The translations under genes and the position numbers were made by a program. A stretch of DNA of 64,000 bases from Whitmania pigra (Eukaryota > Annelida > Clitellata > Hirudinida > Haemopidae), in the NCBI GenBank assembly GCA_021613335.1, contig JAJTWR010000254.1:272501-336500 (forward strand), written 5' to 3'. This document shows, in pieces, positions 1-13,730 of this stretch. The notes beneath the pieces are model-generated. The model made no database searches. It was not told the origin of the DNA and worked only from the letters and a program-made list of their open reading frames with translations. Every line of letters begins with the position of its first letter. Position 1 is the first letter of the stretch.

Positions 1-11
1 TATTATTATTA

Positions 12-91
<80 letters not shown>

Positions 92-156
92 TATTATTAT
101 TATTATATTATTATTATTATTATATTATTATTATATTATTATTATTATTATTATTA

Positions 157-238
<82 letters not shown>
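1..238. repeat. (ATT)n microsatellite
   Basis: Nearly pure ATT/TTA repeat with occasional single-base slips, filling the first 238 bases. It ends about 50 bases before the first recognisable HECT exon, so it lies in an intron of that gene. The left edge is cut by the window. Confidence 0.97.
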
Positions 239-240
<2 letters not shown>

Positions 241-287
241 CTGCTAATCAAATCCTTTACGATGACACACACTCACAACACCTTCAG

Positions 288-2161
<1,874 letters not shown>

Positions 2162-2633
2162 AAAATTATTTGAATTAATTACATTAATTAAATTACATTA
2201 ATTTAATTACTCATTTCATTGCAATTATGATTTGATGCCTTTTAAAAATACTAAAAGTGCATTAAAACTCAATTTTTCATAGTCATTCAGTAACATGTCG
2301 TTGTTGTTGTTGTTGCTGTGAAGAGTGATTTGTGTGAAACATTTATCCATTCATATTTTCTTGTATTTATGCATTTCATCTTATTTTCATCCTAAATTTC
2401 TTTTTAATAAAAAACAAGCATAATTTTATTTTATTTTATTAAATATTCACAATTTCCATCATCCAGCGACCAAATGGAGTTTGTAACACTTTTGGTGAGG
2501 ATGTTCAAATGAATTGCCTACGAATCCTCTGATTCCACGTGGATTTATTTTCTGAATGGAGCTGCTTTGAAAAATTTCTTTCGATTTTTTATTTTGGCAA
2601 AAAGCTTTTCACGTTTGTTTTTTTTTTAATTTC

Positions 2634-3474
2634 CTAACTTCCGAATGCGTTTTGAGAGGCGTATGTGATGTAAAGGAAGCCATCTTCATCCTTTTCCTTT
2701 CTGTAAAGTTCTTTCAAAGTACTCCTCATCGACGCCACTGTCCTTTTGTTGATTATCAGAAAGAAAGAATGTCCTGCTGGAACGGAGAGTCTGTCTCTGA
2801 AGATTTTCAATAATTTACAATTAAATATTATTTAGCACGCAGTCAATGGTTGGATAATAAAAAAATAGTACTTTCAATTGAAACGGTTGAAAATAATTAA
2901 ATCTGCACCTGAAGACTGCCATGAACTGAGCAACCGTCATGTCGTAAGGAAGCAAGAATTTCGACTTGTCCAACTCCGGAAGTTGATCTTCATGTTCGCT
3001 TCTCCCCAAAATCACCTGAATTAATAAATTATTATAATTACCAATAATAGTCAGCTAATTAATTAGCATAAATCGAGAATTTATGGAACAAATTAAGTAC
3101 GGATGGCTAAAAGTTAAACATTCTCTTTGTTGCATACATTTATGACTAGTGTGACTCATCAACTGAATGCAGCAGATGTTAAGTGGACGATGACGTCAAT
3201 TGCTCCTTACTTGCAGGAAGTAAGTTATTTTTATCGACAATAATATAAACTAGTATTAATATTAATAATAAAAAATTTACGATAAATATGCTTATCAAAT
3301 ATTATACTTTATGACGAACTGATGAGTTTAAGTGTAGAGATTAAAAGTATTTGATTTTTCAAATCGGCATTTACAAAAATCGATTCTTAAAAACAGACAG
3401 AACTAAATCGAAACTAACTGGGATTTTGTTAGGGTATTTTTCTTCAATATCCAAAACCTCTTGAACTCTCTCAT
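2634..3474 (-). CDS. MAP1LC3: Atg8-family ubiquitin-like protein, LC3 type (first exon not found)
   Basis: Three minus-strand exons: 3474-3419, 3015-2909 and 2796-2634 (TAG), with consistent phases (1 in, 0, 2). They encode ERVQEVLDIEEKYPNKIPV, then a segment with QLPELDKSKFLLP, then KDEDGFLYITYASQNAFGS. This matches the ubiquitin-like fold of LC3 rather than the GABARAP subgroup. Atg8 proteins are cleaved by ATG4 after a C-terminal glycine and joined to phosphatidylethanolamine on autophagosome membranes. Here the glycine is followed by a single Ser before the stop. The stretch VFRDRLSVPAGHSFFLII corresponds to the basic RRRL region and hydrophobic strand of LC3. The N-terminal exon (usually a start Met, a few residues and an FK motif) was not found between 3475 and 5600, so the start and full length are unknown. 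Confidence 0.9.
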
Positions 3475-5645
<2,171 letters not shown>

Positions 5646-5649
5646 TCCA

Positions 5650-5950
5650 ATCATGTAAAAAGAGGCGGAAGAGTAGTCTGAATTGGGTTGTGGCTCGTCG
5701 AGCCATCTCGCGAATCGAACTGTCGTTGCCGGTCATGACGCAGTTTCAACCCTCACACGGAGCCACGGCATCACCTCATCTGCGAGGATCTCGCGCCACC
5801 GGCGGCGTTGGGGAACTGTTACTGGTTACGCCATCCCCCGCTTAGTTACGAAGGCCCCCTTCTAGGGGGTAGTGGACCTCGCTCTCAGACCTTCCCAAGG
5901 GCTTCAGGACATCGAGTGCCCGTATGTTGCCCCTATCACGAGCATTACCG
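5650..5950. other. Unidentified GC-rich block
   Basis: About 300 bases clearly richer in G and C than the surrounding AT-rich sequence, with abrupt edges. It has CG-rich words such as GGCTCGTCGAGCC (a short self-complementary run near 5691) and a C-run/G-run pair around 5852-5873. I find no convincing protein or tRNA in it. It may be a decayed mobile element or a second ribosomal-DNA-derived piece, given the 28S-like fragment about 700 bases downstream. This is inference only. Confidence 0.45.
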
Positions 5951-6636
5951 CCTACAAACATTAGACATCCCGTAAGCATTTATATCAATCGGAAACGTAT
6001 GATGCCAATTGTGGTGTTTTTGAAAGGCATCGTGAATTAAGGCATGATAGCGATGTTAAATTCATGTAACGAGTAATTCCAGTCAAATTGATGGGTAAAA
6101 TTACACAAAGAAGAAAGCCTTATTGGGTGCAAGTTGAAGTTATTAAGTTCAGAAGGAAAATTCAAAGAATCGTGCTTTATAACCTGATTTTGCTTTGAAA
6201 ATAAATTAATGAATCACTGATGCTTTTACGTTTAAATGGTTTTACTAAAATGCATTTTAAAATTCTTTCAATCGATTAAAACATTCTGCGAAATAATGTC
6301 ACAGAGATTTGTTCTTTCTGCAATTGACATTCTTGAAGTTTTCAAGTAAATGGGTGAAGTAGACACGTTATTTTGTTTGTTAATAAACACTTTAATCATT
6401 CGCTCTTTTGAAGCGTTTATTTTAAAAATTAATCAATTATCATTTTTATTAATTTAATGCGTTTAAATATTTAAACTGTATTTCAGATTTAACAAAATTA
6501 TTGTGAATGTTTTTAGATGGAGCGGATGGTTACATTTTGATCCCCGTACTCCTCCGATGCCCAGCTTTAAACTACTTTAAGAATTTACATATTTAATTCG
6601 AACGCTTATTTAATCAGGTGCTTCCATGTGTTTCCT

Positions 6637-6715
6637 GTAGGTATGCTTCTAACTCCAGCCCGACATGCTCAGCCCTTAGAGGCGATCTTTTTCCCGGAGT
6701 TATGGATTTGCCGAC
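6637..6715 (-). pseudogene. 28S rRNA-derived fragment
   Basis: Read on the plus strand, the segment resembles the antisense of a conserved region of large-subunit rRNA. Landmarks in the right order are CTCCAGCCCGAC, CAGCCCTTAGAG, a TCCCGGAGTTATGGAT block (rRNA antisense has TCCCGAAGTTACGGAT) and TTGCCGACTT. Several substitutions and a short deletion show it is not a working rRNA gene. The sequence on either side does not obviously continue the rRNA. It could be an rDNA retrocopy or the head of a 28S-derived SINE. Confidence 0.72.
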
Positions 6716-6948
6716 TTTAAAATCATTTGATAAATGCCTATTCATAACCTGAATTTAATTTTTGGATATCTAAATGAATTCACACTTTAATATTACGGTG
6801 ATTATATATTTTTAAGCTATCAAATAATATTTTCAAAATCATGAATTTTGATTTGTAATTTGCAATTGTTCTAAATGTAATCAAGAATTTAAGACAGATG
6901 TCCCGAACAGGTACTTAAAAGCGTTTAATCTAAGGAGTCTCCGCAATG

Positions 6949-9054
6949 TCATTCCTTGCTTGAAATTTTCATCTCAACGAATTTAAGTGAATAATTGTAC
7001 CCCTTGAAAGTTCTCCAGATGACCCCATTGGAGAAACCCTCATGTTTTCCATGCAAATAAAGTCCGTTGAGGTTGAACTCATAGCATTTCTTGTACCACC
7101 AGGCACCTTTGTATTTCCGGGGACAATCGTGTTTCGTGTTGTCGTCATCAAAAGTGCTGAATGGTTGGTTGTTGTGATAGGTCAAAGAATCACCTTCAAA
7201 GTACATGCCATCGAATCGATAAATAGTTACATAAAGATAGTGATTTCATAAATATATGCAATGATTTAATTAGTCCATTTGTTATTCATTTTATCCATAA
7301 TTACTTGCCTAATCTACACCACGTTTTGAGAAGAACCACAGGCTACAGAAAGTTATTAGGCTTAGACAAGCTATAGAAGTTATTTAAAAGCCGAATAAAT
7401 TTGTATTCACTTTAATCAAGAAGTTACGTCGTTATGGCAAACCCATATTGTAATCATCGACCGCTCTCTGAAAGGCATTCCTTAGATTAAAATGATTATT
7501 ATAAAAAAATACATAAATAATAATATTACTAATAACAGCTCAATAATTAATTAATGCAGTTAATACCAGCATTTCCTCTGTAGCCCGCCACAGAGAGGCG
7601 GTATTTTGATTCTTTTGGTCCAACAGAAAATGTAGAATACGTTGCACACTCCACTCGACCATCGAAATCTTCCAATGAAATCAGAAGTTTGTAGGTTTTT
7701 TTTGACGTCAGTTCATGCAGAACTTTATTTCCTGGAAAAGGTTTTTCAATGTCGACTAAATAAAACTTGCCTATAAGTTTTTTTAATGTAACTGAAAATA
7801 GGCTTGTTTGACAATGGGTTTCCTTGATTTTAGAGAATTAATTCAAATATCTAAATATTAATCCAAATAGTAATTAGGCAAAATGTATCAGTTAAACCAA
7901 AATTAGGGGTCTCTTTAATCATACACTTAATTGTAACTTGTAATTTCATTTATGTATGCATAGTTTCACAGGCGCTTCTTGAAACCATTTATGTAGCGCT
8001 CCTTTACAAGGGCGCTGGCGGCAGTGCAGGCTGGGTTTCGAACCCGACACATTTCGATTGTTGCCATTACCACCGTGTGCAGGAATGTAACCCATTCGGC
8101 CAACCTGCACGCTAATAATAATATATAATATGTAATATTTTTAAAATGTAACTGATTATATAAATAAATATAAGATTGACAAAATAATTTAAATAGGAAA
8201 ATATGAAATACAACCAATCCACATTTCGCCATCTTCATCTCCAAATCCTTCCTCGTAATCTTTCCACTCCCTTGTGAAATTCACGCTGCCGTCCCTACGT
8301 CTTTGAATAACCTCAACAAGTTTGTAATAATCGTTTATTCAAATTAAACAGTCATGTGATAAAGATTGCGCAATGGTCGTATATTTTTTAAATAAAGCGA
8401 TTAAAAGATATTTCCCTCACAATCCAACGGTCTTCCTTACTTGAAAATTCTTCGCATTTTGGTTGAACTAATGGCGAACGTCCTTAAAATTAAATTAATT
8501 ATTGTTGAAATTATAATTGTAATTGTCTATATAATAAGTTTAAATTAATTATTTTTGTTTATGTTTAGCTATGAATTAATAGCTATTGATAGTATTCCGT
8601 AGAAATTGCTTCAATATATTCCATAGAGGATTTCAATGATCTCCAAATTTTAAACAAATATTGTTATAGTAGTGATTCATTCAAGTAATTAATTAATCTA
8701 ACAAGCTAAGAAAAGTTTAAGTGACTCACTTTTAAACAAAATGCATTTTTCGCCGTTTTTTTCAGAACAAGTTGAAGATTTGAACTCATTGCGTAGAAGT
8801 TTGTGAGAAAGTTTTCCATTTGAAATTCCAACTTGAAATCCACGGCATGTCGTCCCATTGTGACATTCCCAAGAATATTTCAGGAAGTCATGCATCGTCA
8901 GATGAGCAATGCACAGATTTTCTTCGCGAGGAGATTCGACTCCATTGATTCCTGTTTGAGGATGGTATGACGAAAGAATGAAGCATGAAGATTTCAGCTC
9001 AAAAGATGGCAAAATGAAAAGAAAAATTATTCCACTCTCGATCAAACTCATCAT
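6949..9054 (-). CDS. Secreted fibrinogen-related (FReD) protein
   Basis: Five minus-strand exons: 9054-8730, 8467-8421, 8311-8215, 7731-7567 and 7193-6949 (TGA), phases consistent, about 292 residues. Residues 1-24 look like a signal peptide (hydrophobic IIFLFILPSF). About 85 residues with several cysteines follow (CIAH, WECHNGTTC, STC, KC), which I do not recognise. From about residue 110 the fibrinogen C-terminal domain is clear: DRWIVIQRRRDGSVNF, WKDYEEGFGD, EMWIG, YRLSVAGYRGNAGDSL, QPFSTFDDDNTKHDC, KGAWWYKKC, NLNGLYL, KGYNYSL. Invertebrate FReD proteins are usually extracellular lectin-like or immune-recognition molecules. The DDDN segment corresponds to the calcium site. The first two FReD exons are divergent. 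A SINE copy sits in intron 3 and a TATA-like element precedes the start. The exact ligand and role cannot be read from sequence. Confidence 0.87.
7970..8113 (-). mobile_element. tRNA-derived SINE, family A, copy 1
   Basis: On the minus strand this reads as a tRNA-like head (GCAGGTTGGCCGAATGGGTT as A-box region, GGGTTCGAAACCC as B box) followed by a shared body with CCAGCGCCCTT, GGAGCGCTACATAAATGG and TTTCAAGAAGCGCC. The same ordered blocks recur at 9793, 17734, 59131 and 60759. It lies in intron 3 of the fibrinogen-domain gene. Confidence 0.88.
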
Positions 9055-9085
9055 CGATTTCTTTTTTCGAACTGAAATATCTCGG

Positions 9086-9093
9086 TATTTATA
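9086..9093 (-). promoter_or_regulatory. TATA-like box of the fibrinogen-domain gene
   Basis: TATAAATA on the minus strand, 32-39 bases upstream of the inferred ATG at 9054. If it sets transcription start at the usual 25-30 bases downstream, the 5' leader is only a few bases long, or the true start codon is the second Met at 9051. Confidence 0.55.
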
Positions 9094-9099
9094 AAGATC

Positions 9100-9623
9100 G
9101 TGATTAAAAATAATAATTATGGATTCAATTTTGTTTTATTCCAAATTACATTTCCAATCTTTGAGTAAACACCTAGTACGTGACAAATCGACTGCAATCT
9201 CCTCCAGTGTATGAGGTTGAAACGCCTCGAGAGAAATTAAATAAAAATTCATTATTTACAATAAGAAATTCATTTCTTTTAAGCTGGTCGGGTAAAATTA
9301 ATTAGTTTGAGGACACGCTGTTTAAATTATTTAAATGTTAAAATAAATTTAAATTAACCCTCATACGGTCTATGCTAAAAAGTTACATTCCAGGTCCTTG
9401 GGGTTCAAATAGCGTATACTTTAGAAAAGTCTACGAATTTAACTATAATATAATATATCATTTAATATATTATATATAATATATATATAGATTGAACAAC
9501 ATCAATTTTATTTATCTTAAACTTGTGCATGTGAAGGATTTAAGTAAAAAAAATTTGTTGAAATTATTGATTTACACGTTTTTGAACAGATGTGGTTTGA
9601 TCTCATCGGACGATTACTTGCTT
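9100..9623. other. Intergenic AT-rich sequence
   Basis: No gene seen. It contains a strongly AT-alternating, partly palindromic stretch at about 9440-9490. Confidence 0.6.
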
Positions 9624-9733
9624 GTTTTATTAACGTCCGTTGCATATCTAGATGATTAGGACGGTGCGGGGTTCGAATCCGCGCTGCCATCGTGAGAGAC
9701 GCAGCTTTAAGCGTTAGCATTGCGGGCGCACGG
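9624..9733 (+). mobile_element. tRNA-like SINE, family B, copy 1
   Basis: Shares an ordered block with 19946-20064: GTTTTATTAACGTCCGTTGC, then TAGATGATTAGGACGGTGC, then GGGTTCGAATCCGCGCTG (B-box-like), then a GCAG...GTTAG...TGCGGG...GCACG tail. The polymerase III-like A and B elements suggest a tRNA-derived head. The copy lacks the short insert (CACCCGCAACT region) present in copy 2. A family A SINE follows within about 60 bases. Confidence 0.75.
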
Positions 9734-9792
9734 ACAACATTTGCGTGCCCGGTCGTGACTAAAACCAATGCATTGTTACATTGTCAAGTTCT

Positions 9793-9917
9793 TGTGCAGA
9801 TTGACCAAATGGGTTGCGTTCCTGCACACGGCAGTAATGGCAACAGTCGTAATGTGTCGTGTTCGAAACCCAGCCTGCTCTAACACCAGCGCCTTTGGGA
9901 AGGAGCGCTATGTAAAT
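9793..9917 (+). mobile_element. tRNA-derived SINE, family A, copy 2
   Basis: Same blocks as copy 1: CAAATGGGTTGCGTTCCTGC, GTAATGGCAACAGTCGTAAT, GTTCGAAACCCAGCCTGC, then AGGAGCGCTATGTAAAT. The 3' end stops shortly after the AGGAGCGCTAT block. Confidence 0.85.
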
Positions 9918-10554
9918 TAAGTATAGAAAAATTTTAAAAAATATTATGAAAAATTATGAAATTATTCCAGCAATAAAAGCCTCAAAAGAACTGGAAATGT
10001 ACAACTTTTTTCAGAACCAGCTGTGACTGAATTAGCTTCAACATCTGAATGAAAGTCACAACATTTTGAGATAACTTGTTAACCAGCTGGTCTTTCTTTG
10101 AAGTCTGACGTTTAACTCGGCCATAAATTATGTTATGTCGACTAGAAACGCCAAGTCGTTCACCCATGGGTCATCATCCAGGAAACATACTTCCTTTAAT
10201 TTTTTTTTCATTAACGTCTTTAATTCATCACGTAGACTCCAGAATCTGGATAATGTTGATGAAGCAAGCGAACTTGTCAGAATTAAACCACGTCATCGTG
10301 ATCTGGGCCCACTTACTCCAAAAAAAATTTAAACTCCCTGTGCCGCCATTACAATGTTTACGTTTAAAGTTTAAAGCGCGCTTATTTAACAGCACAATCG
10401 TGGATATATTTATACAAGCAAAGAAAGAACAAATCCAAAACTGGAAATGTTTAAAAAATTATTATTTAAATATAAAAATTTTTACAAAATAAGAGAAGCT
10501 TCGAGGGCTGAATAAAAACTTATGGCGGGCCGCTGGCTGGACAACTCTCTAGAA

Positions 10555-11840
10555 CAGGGGTTCCCAACCTGGGAGCCGTATAGGGGAAGCCGTGGAGTAT
10601 TTTTCAAAAATAAGCATACAAAATTTTCAAAATTATTTTAAAACTAACTTTTTAAAAAATCCGAGAATAATGTTTATGCACAAGTAACGAGTATGGAGCA
10701 GAGTTTATGATAAAGTACAGGAAAGTGTCAATTTTAGCAAAAAAAATTTTTTTTAATCTAAAAAACACTGGGATGGTTGATTTATAATCGCCGTTTTCGT
10801 ACTCCCTTTCTCGTAAATCTTCTAATAACCATCCGAATTAAAAATACATGTTATACATATTCTGATAGATATTTTTCAGGAGAATTTAAATATGTAACTG
10901 ACTTGACTAGCGCACAAAGGGATCTACCCTAAAAAAATCTTCAAAGTTTTCAAGCATTAATTAAAAATAGTTCCCGATTTTTTAATTTTTTTTTAATGCT
11001 CGTCCCTGGCACTTTGACCCTTCTTCTACTTTTTAAAACAATCCGCAACATTTTTATCTCTATCGGTTGATTTTTAATCGTCTTTATAAAAAAAAACCCT
11101 AAAAGGGGCTAGAACAGGGGCAGTTATCACCTTCGTGAGAAACTCGGCTCATTTCTGGAGAAGCTCCCCCTGTGGATCAGAAGAGTGGAGAATAACAACT
11201 TTGCCAATTTTCCAAGATTAGAAGAGTCTCTGCAACCCAGTCTGGATGCAGCTGGCACCATACCAGCTTCTCTTAAAGGCGCCATTTTGGCTCACCTAGG
11301 AACTCTGATGGCATAATTTCATGACTACTTTATTACGAAAGAGTTGCAGCCCCATGATGCCTGGGTAAGGAATCTATTTTTGATTAATTTGGAAAGTGTG
11401 GATGATCAGGACTTGGCCAAAGATGATCTCATTGATCTGAAGCACAAAGAGTTGCTAAAGAGGGAGTTTCAGGTCAAGAGTTTGGCTGACCTTTGGTACT
11501 CCATGATGATACCATACCCAGGTCCAGCCAAAGAGCTATGACATTCATCATTCCTTTTGTGAAAACCTACCTCTGTGAAGCTGGATTTTTAACCCTGCTG
11601 ACAATCATTGATGTAAAGGATGACATGAGAGTGGCCCTGTCAAAATTAAAACCCAGATTCCATCTACTTGTGAACAAGAAGCAGGAGCAACCTTCAAATT
11701 AAAATTTGCTTTCAAAATACATCCCATGGTTCTTTTTTGACAGTAAATTATTCTTAATTACTTTTTTGCTTGAAAAAATATGGGGGCCGTGGACCACATT
11801 TTGTCCTCTAAGGGAGGCACAAAAAGGTTGGCTCTGGAAG
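10555..11840 (+). mobile_element. Decayed hAT-family DNA transposon
   Basis: The left end CAGGGGTTCCCAACCTGGG is a classic hAT/Charlie-type terminal inverted repeat. The right end near 11821 has AAAAAGGTTGG, which matches only its inner part. Eight-base candidates for the target duplication flank it (CTCTAGAA on the left, CTCTGGAA on the right). This would fit if the right terminal repeat had lost its outer bases. Between them lies a non-coding segment and then a broken transposase tail (separate entry). The 12-mer CTAGAACAGGGG occurs at both 10549 and 11109, pointing to internal rearrangement. Confidence 0.75.
11121..11702 (+). pseudogene. hAT transposase C-terminal remnant (ZBED5/SCAND3-like)
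   Basis: The frame beginning near 11121 gives LREKLGSFLEKLPLW, RRVENNNFANFPRLEE, then a stop (TAA near 11315) just before FHDYF, then WVRNLFLINLE, DLIDLKHKELLKREF and LADLWYSMM. It changes frame near 11535 to give FVKTYLCEAGFLTLLTI and DMRVALSKLKPRFHLLV. These are the C-terminal and dimerisation motifs of the hAT transposases behind vertebrate ZBED5/SCAND3-type genes. One stop, one frameshift and loss of the N-terminal half show it is dead. Confidence 0.85.
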
Positions 11841-13605
11841 ATAACTGACGTAATTTTTATAACAAGATGGTAGCAGCTGTAGAAATAGCCAATTAAGCGG
11901 ATTGATTTTATTAAGACCTTATTGATTTAATATATAAACATAGTTTAATTATTTAAACTGTTGTTTCAATAATGATATAAACATGAAAATAATGAGTATG
12001 AAAATAATTAGAAAGTATGAAACCATTTCAAAAACTCAATCCGCACTCAGTTGACATTTTCTTCTCTTATTTCTTCTTATCACAATTGTGCAGTTTCAAT
12101 TCGAAATTTAACTAATTTGAAACGATTATTATAGTTTTAAAAATATTATTATTATTAAGTGATAAAAATTAAAAGTATTATTATTATTATTATTAAGTGA
12201 TAAAAATAAAAAACACTAATACAATTGGCTGATACATGTTTTAATACAAGCATCATGTTCAAATTATTGTGATCAGATTTCAGGAAATTCTGAAAATTAG
12301 GCCACAAAACACAAATGATATTCATTTCAAGGCAGAGGTGTTCTAAAATGTTTTAAGGAATTGTTTTAATAAATTGTTTTAATAAATCGTTTTAATAAAT
12401 TGTTTTAATAAATTGTTTTAATAAATTGTTTTAATAAATTGTTTTAATAAATTGTTTTAATAAATTGTTTTAATGAATTGTTTTAATGAATTGTTTAAAT
12501 AAATTGTTTCAATCAATAATTTCACTGAAATCTACCCTCTGTGAATTTAGGTTGTAGATTGTTTAGATAATAAAATTTAAATAATATTTTAAAACATAAA
12601 TTCATGGAAGTTATGGCAAGATCAATTATTATGTAATTAATTTGCCAAAATTGAATTATTATTGATTAAATAATTGTTTGTTAATTTCGAAACAATTTCA
12701 TTTGCAGAATACTTATAAAATTGGAAGGTTTTAAAGGCTCAACATCATCCTATTTTTAATGATGGATAGAAGATGGACTCTTGTTTTGTATATTATATTA
12801 TTAATAATGTTATTATTATATTATTTTATATATTATATTATTAATATTATTATAATTTTATCTTATATATTATATTATTATAATATTATTTTTAATCATT
12901 TAAAATAATAACCCGCCTTTAAATATTTTGTTAACAAAATGTTGGTTGAAATGATGAAGATTGATGCGTTAAATTCTTAGAAGAGCGTGTTGACACGTTG
13001 CATTAAACAGACGATGCTTAACAGCCTCAAGTCGAAAAGAAATCACAAGTCTCTGAATGTAATAAAGGAGATTATGATTTAATAATAGCATAATTACCCT
13101 CCTCAATAATGATTACTTCTTGTGAGAAATTCCTTCCATTAAAATGGTCGTAAAATTGATTGGATTTGATATTTTAACAATGATGCGATAGTTAACGTGG
13201 GGTCGATGATTATATTTATCATCATCATTCGACTATTAGAGACATTTATTAGAGAAATTGGATAAGCGTGACTAATTGCGAAGCAGTCTTCAACAGAAAA
13301 ATGAAAAAGTCGTCCATCATAATTTCTAATCTTGTTCTGCTTACAAATCCATGAAATTAAACCTCATGTTCTGAAATAATTCAAACTCATTTCGATTTCT
13401 TTCCATTATTTCGAGTCTTGTTTTCGCTGGAAACAGAATTTCAAATCGCTTTCAGCATTTGACTGTCACTTGTCTTCAGTTTATCAAATATTTCCAAACC
13501 GTGTTTGGCTCAGTATAGTTATAGCTTGTCTTTTATAAAATATAATAATATTAAGAATATATTTAAAAAACCTTAGCATCGATGATAAACAACAACAACA
13601 ATAAT

Positions 13606-13612
<7 letters not shown>
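11841..13612. other. Intergenic AT-rich sequence
   Basis: Apart from the 13-bp minisatellite at 12359-12515 and AT-alternating runs at about 12785-12900, I see no gene, RNA or recognisable element here. Confidence 0.6.
12359..12515. repeat. 13-bp tandem repeat (minisatellite)
   Basis: About 12 head-to-tail copies of ATTGTTTTAATAA, nearly perfect in the middle (one copy has ATCG) and drifting at the right edge (TAATGA, TTTAAATAA, TTTCAATCA). Confidence 0.95.

Positions 13613-13730
<118 letters not shown>

Noticed and set aside
5940..6130. Possible 18S rRNA similarity around a GATGCCAATTGTGGTGTTTTT word
   Set aside because: Only short scattered matches to remembered 18S sequence. Too weak to report as a feature.
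9517..9883. Overlapping open frames on both strands near 9.6-9.9 kb
   Set aside because: They cover two SINE copies. The GC-richer repeat sequence lacks stops by chance.
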